Below are positions 13,860 to 25,125 of a stretch of DNA of 64,000 nucleotides, in pieces. The notes beneath the pieces are model-generated. The model had not been told where the DNA came from and searched no databases. It worked only from the letters and a program-made list of their open reading frames with translations. The stretch spans positions 3,445,298 through 3,509,297 of the forward strand of contig JACDOX010000024.1 of the NCBI GenBank assembly GCA_014549065.1, written 5' to 3'. The translations under genes were made by a program, and so were the position numbers. The stretch's first letter is position 1. Each line of letters starts with the position of its first letter. This DNA is from Cardinalis cardinalis. Its lineage: Eukaryota > Chordata > Aves > Passeriformes > Cardinalidae.

Positions 13860-14140
13860 CAAGTTGGGCATCAGTCTCTTCTCCAGCCTCAAGTCGCACC
13901 ANGGGAGATTTAGATTGGATATTAGGAAAAATTTGTTCACAGAAAGGTTGGTTAAGCATTCCCAGGCTTCCCTGGGAAGTAGTTGAGTCATTATACTTGG
14001 AAATAATTAAAATATATGTAAATGTGATACCTGGGGACATGGTTTTCTGGTGGAGTTGGTAGTGCTGGGCTACCTGTTGTACTCAATGATCTTAGAGGTC
14101 TTTTCCAACNCAAACNATTCTATNAATCTGTNATACTAAG
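13860..14140 (+). mobile_element. CR1 LINE 3' fragment, plus orientation
   Basis: The segment follows the CR1 3' end closely: AGTTGGGCATCAGTCTCTTC, then TTTAGATTGGATATTAGGAA, GTTGAGTCATTATACTTGG, GGGGACATGGTTTTCTGG and GATCTTAGAGGTCTTTTCC, ending in the characteristic repeated ATTCTAT-type octamers at about 14117-14136. It is a 5'-truncated, diverged copy, the usual form in birds. Five ambiguous bases fall in the last 33 bases, at the positions that vary between CR1 copies. Confidence 0.93.
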
Positions 14141-15456
14141 ANGTGAAAATGCTGTATGGGAGTGTGTCCCACAGCCCAGCAGCTAGAGGTGAGAGAGGTG
14201 TGAATGGCTTGTAGACCNGTGGCCCTTTCTAACATCCATAAGAAGAAGCTACTCCTGAGCCTCTGAANAGCCTGTTTCACCCTTGTGCTGGCCAGAGCAG
14301 ATGCCTATCTTCCATATTGCATGAGTGGGTGAGGTGGCTGCAGCCCTCGTGCCACAGTCTGCCCAAGGAGGCANTCAGCCCTGCTCCCCAGGGCAGCAGC
14401 TGCAGCTGAGGCCAGGTGAGTCATGGCCTTGACTCACAGCGATCTTTTTGCTACAATTACAGCCTTCAGGATGGAGTTGAGGCTCTTCCCTGGTCAGCCA
14501 GGCTTTGCAGACACCAAGCCAGACCTGTGCTAGGCACCTGTGTCTAGAAGGATGGGAGGAGGCTTGCCCTCTGGAGACAGCAGCCTCTCCTCACAGCAGC
14601 ACAGCTTGAGTGGGTTAGGGTTTCTCATGCCGTGTCCTGCAAAATCGTCAGGCTCCTGGCATGGGTGTGACTCTCTGTATATCTCAGAGAGCCAGCTTAC
14701 AAACAGATTCTGAGGGCTTTTATGCTAAAAAATGCTAAACAAATTTTAGCTGNTGTTTTCAATTTTCAAAGCCTGCTTTGTCAGTGAAAACCTGCATCCT
14801 CCCCACCATGGCATGGCAAACTCTGCTGACAGTTTTTCCACCAGCAGTTACAACACATCACATTAGGTGGTCCTATCTCGGGAGAGGAGACAGCTGATGG
14901 ATGGGAAGGGGAAACTGATATAGCCGAACCATGAGGTCTCACTGCCTGCCTGGGAAATAAAGGACACCAAAATACAACTGCGTGGGAAGGACTTCTAAGA
15001 AGAATTTGTCCCAAACCATTTCTGGAAACTGATGATAACATTATTTACTCAAATACAGGAAGCTTGAGATTGCAATGAATGATGAAAGGGTGGGGGGGGA
15101 GAAATATGTACTTTCCCCTGCCCCTTCCCAAAAGACAGAAGTAAAATCCCCCCCAGCAAACCCCTGGTAGTTAGGCTGTGCAGTCAGAAGCTGATATATC
15201 CTTCTGTGTTTGTGCATGTGCACATCTCACACCCACACACTTCTGCCCATCCTCCTTTGGACCCTAACGCCAGGGGCCCTTTCCAAAGCCAAGCACAGTA
15301 TCCCACAGAGAAGAGTCCAGCTGTTGGGATCTTTCCCAGAAAGCAAACACTGCCGCATTGAAGCTTTTCTGGCTTTTCAGTAGTTAATCTGGGATACCCA
15401 GAAACCCTCTCCAATGAGAAGAGATGGGAAGCAAGGGGATGTGCTTAAAAGCTTTT

Positions 15457-15475
15457 GTATTTATTTATTTATTTA
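15457..15475. repeat. TTTA tetranucleotide microsatellite
   Basis: Four to five TTTA units in an AT-rich context. Confidence 0.85.
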
Positions 15476-15725
15476 TATGTTTGTGTTCATGTTTATGTAA
15501 ATTTAGCATAAATCTAGACTGAACTTCGGGAGACTGATCTCTCAAATACAGAATGCAGCTGTTTGAAATCACAAGGAATGTACGTTCCCACCAGCAGTGT
15601 AAAGACAAAATACAAAAAGNCAAATATCTCAGCTAGCAAAAAGAAGGGCAGAGGAGGGAATAGCCCTCGCAGAACAGCATCCTATCCCCTTGTGTATTTC
15701 TTTTTCTATTGCTGCTGCTTACTCT

Positions 15726-15760
15726 GGGGGGGTGGGGAGAAGGGGGGGGAGAAGGGGGGG
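15726..15760 (+). repeat. G-rich tract with G-quadruplex potential
   Basis: Four runs of four to eight G are separated by T, AGAA and AGAA, which fits the classical intramolecular G-quadruplex pattern on the plus strand. No gene is recognised on either side. Confidence 0.75.
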
Positions 15761-16025
15761 AATAGATTCTGGTTGTTTTGGAATCCACTGGAAGATGAAG
15801 CATCTGTCAGCCTCTACTCAAAGAGATTCCAAGCCATGGGCTCTGCTATGCTCAAAGCCAGTGAAAGCAGCACANTCCCCAGGTATTTTACTATGCTGAC
15901 AGACTGATTGATCTGGATTCAGCANCATTTATTTTATCTCAGCAGTGCCAATCAGCCCAGCCACTGTGAATCTGCTGGTAAACCAAAGAGTCCCTCCTCA
16001 NCACACTCCATGGCTCAGTGCACCC

Positions 16026-16292
16026 ACAGAATCACAGAGCCACATAGATTGTGTTGGAAGGGACTTTAAATGCCATTTAGACCAATTCCTCTTGGAGTGA
16101 CCAAGGATATCTTCTAGACNAGGTTACTCAGAGCCCCATGCAACTTGAATGTTACCAGGTATGAAGCATCTATCACCTCTCAGGGCAACCTGTTCCAGGT
16201 TCCTGTTCCTCATTCTAAAGGACTTCTTCCTTATATCTAATCTAAATCAATCCTCTTTTAGTTTAAAACAATTACTGCTTGTACTATCCCAA
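16026..16292 (-). mobile_element. CR1 LINE 3' fragment, minus orientation
   Basis: On the plus strand it reads as the reverse complement of the CR1 3' end: AGAATCACAGAGCCACATAG, TTGGAAGGGACTTTAAATGC, AGGGCAACCTGTTCCAGG, AAAGGACTTCTTCCTTATAT and CTTTTAGTTTAAAACAATTA. It is truncated and diverged, with no coding capacity. Confidence 0.92.
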
Positions 16293-19200
16293 GGCCAGCT
16301 CAGCTCCTGAGGGGTCTTAGGAAAGCTGAAGATCACAGTGATGCTGGTCTTGGCTTCATGGCACACTGTCAGCATTCTCAGTCCAGCTGCAGGATGCCAA
16401 GCACCAAGACAACACCAGCTCACCGTTTTCATTCATCTGTCCCCAAAGCAATTCAGCTTGCTAACTTTGCTTGAAGGAGTTANATGTTAGTACAAGTGTC
16501 AGCTGCAGACCCTTCTGCCAGAATCAGGCCACATCCTCAGCACAAGCTCCACATTGTGTGGTCTGTAAAATTTAATAGCAATGTCNGTGCAGGCACACAT
16601 CTGGTCTGTACATACAGGTATGGTGGGGCACTCCAGTGAGAGCTGCAGTGCTGGTGACCTCTGAGGTTCAGGCTGCCACTCACTGACTTCAAGGTAAGTT
16701 ATATCTGTTCCTTAGGCACAGAAATGTACGTAACATCTCTGCAGAATACATTAAAGTACCTGCTACAGAGATCAGCCCTCCCTTCCCAACTACAGGGAAC
16801 AATAGGGAGAGAGGTTAACCTTCTGAACATTCTTTCAAGCCCTAAATAAATTGTCAGGCTTTCAACAGCATTATTTCTGTCAAATCTGTGAATATTATTA
16901 TTACAATCAAGATTATAATAATGGTTTTGACAATCTGCTTTGACANCTAAATATGGAATTTGGATTATAATGCAAAAATGTCCATTTGAGTGGGAAAAAA
17001 CCAAGGTATCCTTAAGGCGTACATGTACTTAGCCTTGCACCCCAAATGAGCTATGCAGTACATGGATTAACGGGTCTCCATTTTTGGAGATAATCATTTG
17101 CACACGTGCAAAAATGCATTGGCAGAAAGGAATAAGCAAGGGTGAAGCCAGCAATTCAGAGGTTAATTGGTATCATTAAGAAAAATATCCCACTTCAGCC
17201 ACATCAACTTTAAAGCNAGTTGGAAGTGGCCCTCTAAGAGGTGGAAGCAGCCATAAATAGAAGCTGTTCAATCTGTGATATAATAAGTGTGATGTGATAC
17301 AGAGTCTGTGATAAAATTTAATNGTAAAAGTGCCTTGCCAAACAAGAGAAGGGGCAAATCAGTTCAATGAACTCCAAGGGCCCCTAAACTTAGATGGATC
17401 TCTCACTGATGCCCAAGGTATTTTATAACCCTGGTCTGACAAAGCTCCAGGACTGTGACAAGTATGGTGACCCAACTTACACCAGCACTTCACAAGTAAC
17501 ANGGGAGCCCTGATTCCTGCAACATTGGGACCCTGACTTCACCACTACGAACCCTCTGCAGCTTGGGGGTGGATACAGTCTGCCTGCATAACCCAGTTTT
17601 CTCTCCTCCTGTTTTTGCAGACAGGAGCTCAAAAGGAGCAGTGCTCCCCCAAACCTCCCCTGATGGCTCATCATCCTTTCAGCCATCAACACCATTTTTC
17701 CTAGTCCTCAAGATGATCTTTACTACTCCTTGTTACTTGAGTAGCTGTGGCTGCGCAGAGAGAAGTAAGGATAGCACTTGTGGGTGGATACACCTTAAGG
17801 CATAAAGTGAACACTTCAGCTGAGCACACGAGATTTCTTCCAGCTGACTGATGCATTTCAATGTCAAAAATGTATTAGTGTTTAGAGGACAGCTTTTTTT
17901 ACACTTACAATGCCTGTGTTACAATGATACCTCTCCAGAGCCCCCTGGTAACTGAGCGCTGGTAATTAAAATGATTCAGATCATCCTTGTTTATGCCTTT
18001 TCCCAGTGAAACTGCCTTGATGACACTTCCCTTAAATGCTTCTGCAGCACCTGCCACTGCAGAAAATCACTAAGGAAAGAATTACAGCCATGATTAAGTT
18101 TCAGCTTTCAGAAAAGAAAATGCTTGAACTAGAACCCATCACCTGTTTTGATACAAATTGAAAACATTGGTTTTCTTCAGTAAGTCAAAGCTCCAAACAC
18201 TGCACCCTAAATTCAAGCAGATGTTCTTTAGTCACAGCTATCTGCTATTACTTTTTCTTCAGCTCAGCAACAGAGCAGTTAGCAGAAGTCATGTGAAAGG
18301 GGCTGACATTAAACAGAGAATGTCGTTAATGTTACGGTTCCAAAGAAAAGTGAGATTTCTTTTATATTCGTTCATGGCTGTGGCTGATAATTGCTTCCTG
18401 TCCTACACCTACACAAAATTCATGAATATAATTACAGCAGCACAGTGCTGAATTCAATCAGAAGGGAGTATTGATTTGTCTATAAATCAAAAGCCATCTT
18501 CCTTCAGTCTATTTACAAGGGGAAAAANAAAGGACCTTTCTAAAAAAGCTGCAAACCAAGAAAGCGTAGTGTATTGCAGAAAACCTCACTTGTAGATTAT
18601 ANGGCCAGAAGGGAATATGATAATCTAAATATGTCTACTTATGCAAACCACAGATTTCCCAAATTAATTAAGCTTTTCTCTACAANGTATTTTTTNAAGA
18701 AAAAACATCCACTTATTTTGGTAGATTTTCAAGTGCATAACTTCATTTATATGCACATAAATTATTTCCATCTCCTGTGCAGCAGAGCCTGCTGCCTGGA
18801 ACTGGNGCAGGTGCTTCTGTTCTTGGGGTGCACATCCAGGTGACTCACTGGCAAAAGAGGGACGCCAGCTAGCATGAGGGGTTGCTAGCAGGAGTGGGGA
18901 GAAACAGCTGTAATTTTTTAGCTCACCCACTTTCTTCCCCTGCTAGAGCCTCATCATGACTGGGAGACATACAATGAACTTTGCAGTAAAGGGGAATGAG
19001 AAGGAAGGCATGTTTCTTTTCTTGATAGGCAAAACAAGACCACATCAGTCCCTCTGCTAAACATCCATCACCAAGAATTCAGCTCAAATTAACTGTCTTG
19101 GGAACACTTGCAAGTTCCTGACTTCACCTGGGGCTACTGGCAATTAAAGCTTGTTGTTGTCAGCCGAGAAAGAATCGATCAGAACCGATGGCTGCATGGC

Positions 19201-22200
19201 TCTGCATGGATGGTTCTTTCTAGTGAGCCACACAAACAATATTAAAATTGATTTTGTGAAGCATTCTTGGATGTTTTAATAAATGTATACTAACAGTCTA
19301 TTTATGAGGCCACAGTGTAGAAGGATTAAAGCCTGATCAATTGTGACATGCCTTCATTTTTAAACAGAAGCCTGTTTGAAGAGACATAATCTATGCAGAC
19401 TATAATTACATATATTAAGTTATGCCACAGTCTGTTCTGTCACTGACTATGTAAGACTAAAAACATTGCTAGGAAATGGCTAACTAATTAATCAAACTGG
19501 CTCATTTCCAATAGCTTTCATTTTATCAATTGTACCTCAGATCTACTTTTATAGAAACAGTCAACTAAGGAGAAAAAGCTACTGCAATGGAAAGTACTTC
19601 AAGAAATCACAATAGAGTCCAATTTTTTTTCCATTGCTCTAACGAGTATGATTCAGAAATTTGAAAAAATGAAGCGTAAATATCATATTTCCAAGTATCA
19701 AGGAAANATGATGGATGAGGTGCACNGCTAAAGCACACCCCATACATGAANATATACAGCACCTANCCTGTTTGTCAAGTGCCAGCCTCCATAGATAAAA
19801 ACAGAGTATGAAATACTCTAAGTGCTAANACTTAGGAAGCTGAATTGTATTAAGCACTTGTGTCACTGAGTTTGTAGAAGATACCTGAAGAGTAGCTATT
19901 GCTGGTTAACCAAGAACTTAAAGCTATGGAAAAATGTTGTGGGATTTTCTTTGAAGTTTCATTTAGTAAGACTCCTGCCAGAGTCTCAAAGACATTATTG
20001 GTGCATTCCTGTGCCTAGCAAGCAAATGACCAGCTCTGTGGGGCACTTCAAAGCCNAGGGTTAAGAGTAAATTCTCACACACACCCTAGAAGAAGAGTTT
20101 AACCTCTCAAAATGGCATCCTGAGCAGACACGGTGTAGCTACCAGAGAAGATGATAAAAGGCAAGGGATGGCTCCTGCAGCTTTCTCAGGTGTAGCACCT
20201 CATGAGGCACTGAGCCACAGCAACACCTCNTTTCTGAAGATGGACATGTACCCTGGGGCATGGAGGGCCACGTCTTCATTTTCTCTGTACACAGAGAGNA
20301 CAGTAAGCAGTCTTGTTGAACCCACGTTGATTTAAAGAATGTTAGAAACATAAAGGGGATGATAATGTAATAAAATCAGCAGTTTTTCAACAAGGTTATT
20401 ATCACTGTTTCTACAGCATATTTTGTCTGTTAATAAAGGAATAGCTAAGGAAATTAAATGTGTGACCAAACAGCTGATAAAAAACCCCCCCTGCCTCAGA
20501 GAGCAATGTCAAAAGATGTGGCAACNCCTAGGTTTTGGCCTTGGATCGATCTAGAATACTCACAGAGGGATCCTGGGGAAAACATGCCTTCCCATCCCTT
20601 CCTGTGAAGCAAGAGTTTTGGGCAGATGGGTCTGGGAAGGTGATGAGGCAAGGTGGAAACTAAACTAGAAAATTACTTTACTCTGTGAAGTGAAAACCAC
20701 TGTATATGGAATATAAAGAAGTCCTTGCGAAGAGAGTCATAGATACCTTTTATAAAGATTTGATTTTTCTCCTGCTGAATCCAAGAGGATTCAAACAGTG
20801 AGCCTACCAAGGTGCTCTGGAAACTCTCTCAATAGCATATGTGCATATTGACTTGTTTACCAGCTTGAGAAATTGGACCCTGACTGTTCACAGCATGACA
20901 GCTTAGGCTGCAAGAAGGTGACACTCTCTTCTGTGTACAGAATTAGTTAATCCCCATCTGCTAATGTGCCTACAATTCTAGTCATCTACTGAAAAGAGAC
21001 CAAAAGCCAGGCAGATAATTAAAACACAAGATGTTTTAAAATGCTAAATTTTTCACTCAGGCAAGCAGCTGAAATAATTTTTGCCATTTTGTCTCCTTTT
21101 GTCTTCTCTTCCCCAAACATTTGGTGAATTTGTTTTCTGACAGGGATATTCACTAGGCATTCATGTTCTATGGAACACTTACAGAATATTTATAAAAAGC
21201 AGGTCTCAATTATTCCACCAGCAATGTTGGCATATGCAACCTACATCTTGCCAGTCAGGAGTCACTGCACATCACACACACTCACTGAGGAAGGAGAACA
21301 CAGCTGAGAAGGCATAAAGAGAAATATCACCAATNTGAATGGGTACACAAAGTTTTCAANGAAGACCAATATATTGCATAATTNGAAGACGTCCATTTGG
21401 CCAGGTGACATCATAAGCCTAATCAGCAAGCAGGGTCTCCAATGAACACTTACTTGGGGAAATNCCTGGGATGAACATGAGAAAAGCCAGCACAGGCTAG
21501 ACTGTCCAGCCAGACCAGGGCCCAGGAGCAGCCAGTGCTTCTCCCCAGGTGCTCCAGGGAGCAGCACCAGCCGCTGTGACACGAGCACACGAGAAGCCTC
21601 AGTGGCTGCAGCACGGGATCATACTGGTACAGCAGGGCAGGCCAAGGGCCAGAGCTGGCTTGAGTCCAGCTGCCAGGGACATGTCACTACTGGCACACAT
21701 CCATGTAGGCGCTCCACTGAGGACCTTGATTTTAGGCACATTTAAGATCACTTAGCATTTCAGCAAGGGTTTTGTAAAATTNCATTTTCCAGCTGGTGTT
21801 CCTGCAGTGATACTGGGATGGTTCCTGTCCGTTTACCTGCCTACGGCCTAATTANTTCAGAAAGTGTTACCAGCAACATTACAAAGAGTGAACTTTATTC
21901 TTTGAGCACTTAACACATGGCTAAATTTGACTAAAGCCCCTTCAGAATTCCATAGCCCTTAAAGGCCTTGNAATTTGAACCATCATACCAACTAATTACT
22001 TAACATCTATGGCCCAGTTTGAAGTAATTAATGTTGTTTCACCTTCATTTATTCAAATTAGAGTTCATCCTGAGTACAGGCTATGTAAAACACAAGAGAC
22101 TTACAAAGATGAACTGGCTTACGAATGATCCCTGGACAATTAATTTTTGTTCAAATGCTTACTGAATTACACATGTATGCCACATAATAAATTCAATAAT

Positions 22201-22896
22201 GTCAGAAATTTCATCTCCGTGGTAAAAGTGCTCTGACTGTTCATGGTCCCAAATGCATGTTTGTTCACAAAAGAAATCTCCAGTTACAGCCTCCCTTAGA
22301 AGCTGTCCTCCAGCACAGGAGAATTAAAATCCCCTCATTTCCTAGTGAGAAGGTTTTGTGACAAGGAAATCTGGAAAGAAAAGAAAAAGCTCTTATATTC
22401 TTTTTTGTTGCTGTGGTTGCTTGCAAAGTCTAATAGTTACTATATGGTAACCACCNTATGAGCATTGAGAAATGAAAACACTGTTCTTTTGTCTCTCTTT
22501 TTTTACCAGGCTGCTTTCCCATGTGAGATTGATGTATGCAGAGCAATCACAGTGTCCACAGGGGACCTGGTACATGACTGAGGACGTCAGGGTGAATGAA
22601 TGGGAGAAGTCACCTGTGTCACTGATAGTCCTGCTTTAAGCAAAACATCCCAAAATACGACCCCTGGCTTGACTCCCATTGCATCAAGGGCAAAGTCCCT
22701 TTACCTCTCTCTGCCTCAGCATTCCTGCCACCCTGGGTCTCACAACACGATGATCAAATTTGATTATTTGATTTGTTTATTAAAGGACTGTGAAATAGAG
22801 ATTTTTGGAATTCACTTGAGTTAGCAATATGAATTAAGCATTTAAAGTTTAGCCTGTAGAACTATGTGTTGAATTTTAACCCCTTTACTTAAGAAA
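16293..22896. other. Gene-poor interval up to the assembly gap
   Basis: No gene supported. AT-rich stretches near 19240-19560 and 22010-22210 are free of recognisable repeats and rich in homeodomain-like ATTA/TAAT words, so they are reasonable places to look for conserved non-coding elements, but nothing in the single sequence proves that. Confidence 0.55.
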
Positions 22897-23591
22897 NNNN
22901 NNNNNNNNNNNNNNNNNNNNNNNNNNNNNNNNNNNNNNNNNNNNNNNNNNNNNNNNNNNNNNNNNNNNNNNNNNNNNNNNNNNNNNNNNNNNNNNNNNNN
23001 NNNNNNNNNNNNNNNNNNNNNNNNNNNNNNNNNNNNNNNNNNNNNNNNNNNNNNNNNNNNNNNNNNNNNNNNNNNNNNNNNNNNNNNNNNNNNNNNNNNN
23101 NNNNNNNNNNNNNNNNNNNNNNNNNNNNNNNNNNNNNNNNNNNNNNNNNNNNNNNNNNNNNNNNNNNNNNNNNNNNNNNNNNNNNNNNNNNNNNNNNNNN
23201 NNNNNNNNNNNNNNNNNNNNNNNNNNNNNNNNNNNNNNNNNNNNNNNNNNNNNNNNNNNNNNNNNNNNNNNNNNNNNNNNNNNNNNNNNNNNNNNNNNNN
23301 NNNNNNNNNNNNNNNNNNNNNNNNNNNNNNNNNNNNNNNNNNNNNNNNNNNNNNNNNNNNNNNNNNNNNNNNNNNNNNNNNNNNNNNNNNNNNNNNNNNN
23401 NNNNNNNNNNNNNNNNNNNNNNNNNNNNNNNNNNNNNNNNNNNNNNNNNNNNNNNNNNNNNNNNNNNNNNNNNNNNNNNNNNNNNNNNNNNNNNNNNNNN
23501 NNNNNNNNNNNNNNNNNNNNNNNNNNNNNNNNNNNNNNNNNNNNNNNNNNNNNNNNNNNNNNNNNNNNNNNNNNNNNNNNNNNNNNNNNNN
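22897..23591. other. Assembly gap (695 undetermined bases)
   Basis: An unbroken run of n. The sequence resumes inside a CR1 element, so the missing bases probably include the 5' part of that repeat. Any reading frame drawn through the gap is an artefact. Confidence 0.99.
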
Positions 23592-23708
23592 ATGGGACTT
23601 CTGAGCAACCTGGTCTAGTAAAAAGTGTCCCTGCTTATGACAGAGGGGATGGAACTTAAGGTCTTTAAGGTCCCTTACAACACAAACCAATCATGTGATG
23701 ATTCAATG
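23592..23708 (+). mobile_element. CR1 LINE 3' end, plus orientation, cut by the gap
   Basis: Matches the CR1 terminus: GAGCAACCTGGTCTAGT, GTGTCCCTGCTTATGACAG, GGATGGAACTTAAGGTC and AAGGTCCCTTACAACACAAA, followed by a degraded octamer tail. The left end is lost in the gap. Confidence 0.9.
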
Positions 23709-25108
23709 AGTATCATTAAAGTCCACCCTTCATCTGGATTCATCAGGACTGTCCTCATGAGAGCAGGACAAAGCCTTTTGTTCATGCACTCTTTCAACAC
23801 CTAACCACCCAGTGAGGAGCCATCTGAAGTAAGTGGCTGGGAGGGGTTATTGTCCAAATCTGTGGGAACTTGGTTCACAGGAATCCTTGTCTCTTAACTG
23901 TCCCTTTCATCTCTTCCTCACACACCGTCACAGGGATCTGATTCCCCATGGGCACTGTCCTCTCTGGAAAGGTTCAAAATGGAGATGGAGGCAGGCAAGG
24001 AAAGCAGGTCTCACAAGCTCCTGGCAGTACTGCTGCAATCTGCAGGAAACTCCATACAGCTGTGGAAGCAGAGTGGGAATGAGAAGGTGCCTTGCCTACA
24101 AGACAGGCAACGCAGAGGCACTGTGAGACTGAGGATAGCACACANGAGGGAGCATGGGGAGAGAATACAGACAGGTTTTGTGAAGCTGTCCTCTGCTATT
24201 TAACAACCTCTGCTAAACACTCTGNGCTTAAAATATCCTTAAACTGGAAACCGTCTACCAAACGTAGCCTGAGGGCAGCTCTCCAGTTTGCCTTGTAACA
24301 CTAATCTGCTATCAAGACAAGGAAAACATATAAAACAGTTTTACAATTAGGCAGGTAACAGCTCCCCCAGCCCCTTGTTCAAGTGGGAAAACGAAATAAG
24401 AGACACTTGTGGGCCCAGGCAGGCGCTCCAGGCTGGACAGGGTTTCCCTCTGGGGCAGGGCTTGTGCCCAAGAGCAGCTCTGCCACAGNAGAAGGGCACA
24501 TCCTGGCCTCCTGACCCACGAGGGGTGAGCCTCCAGGGCAGCCAGGTTTCAGCATTCAGACATGTGAGCAGGAGCACAAAGAAGCCATTTATGCTGCTGC
24601 AATTGCAACATTAGATTTCAGTTTTATTCCCAAACATGAGCTGAGCTCTCAGTCATAGACGGGCTTTTTAATCAGCCCTGGCAGAGATGAAAAGCCCGAG
24701 AAAGAGAGGCAGTGTCTGTGCAAGAACAGCTCATTTACATTAAATAATTATCCTGGAGGAGAGAAACAGCAAGGGACTTAATTTTTTTAATTATAAGGAA
24801 ATAATTGCAGACTGAAGGAGCATACAGAGTCCTAGCTTTCCCCGCAAGTTACCTATTTGCTGTAAAACCCAAACAGTAGGTCTNAGAGGTAAGAAAAATC
24901 TGTTGTTATTTGGAAAACTGTGTATTGTATGAGAAGAAAGACAGGGAAATACTTCTGCATCCCCAAAAGGCTGCTGCTTTTATAATGTCTCCTCTGCACA
25001 GCAGGATAGAAAATCAGTATCACAAACATAAATGCTAAAAATACAAGAGCTGACACAGAAACACATTCTGTAATCTGTTAGGAATGACTCTGTCAATGAA
25101 TGTCTGTC

Positions 25109-25125
25109 TGTGTGTGTGTGTGTGT
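25109..25125. repeat. TG dinucleotide microsatellite
   Basis: About eight TG units, preceded by TGTC repeats. Confidence 0.85.

Larger units (their letters stand above)
14141..16025. other. Gene-poor interval
   Basis: No gene recognised. It contains a TTTA tetranucleotide run at 15457-15475, a G run at 15091-15099, and a strongly G-rich tract at 15726-15760 described separately. Confidence 0.6.

Noticed and set aside
22842..23690. Minus-strand frames of 239-282 codons across 22.8-23.7 kb
   Set aside because: They consist almost wholly of undetermined bases in the assembly gap.
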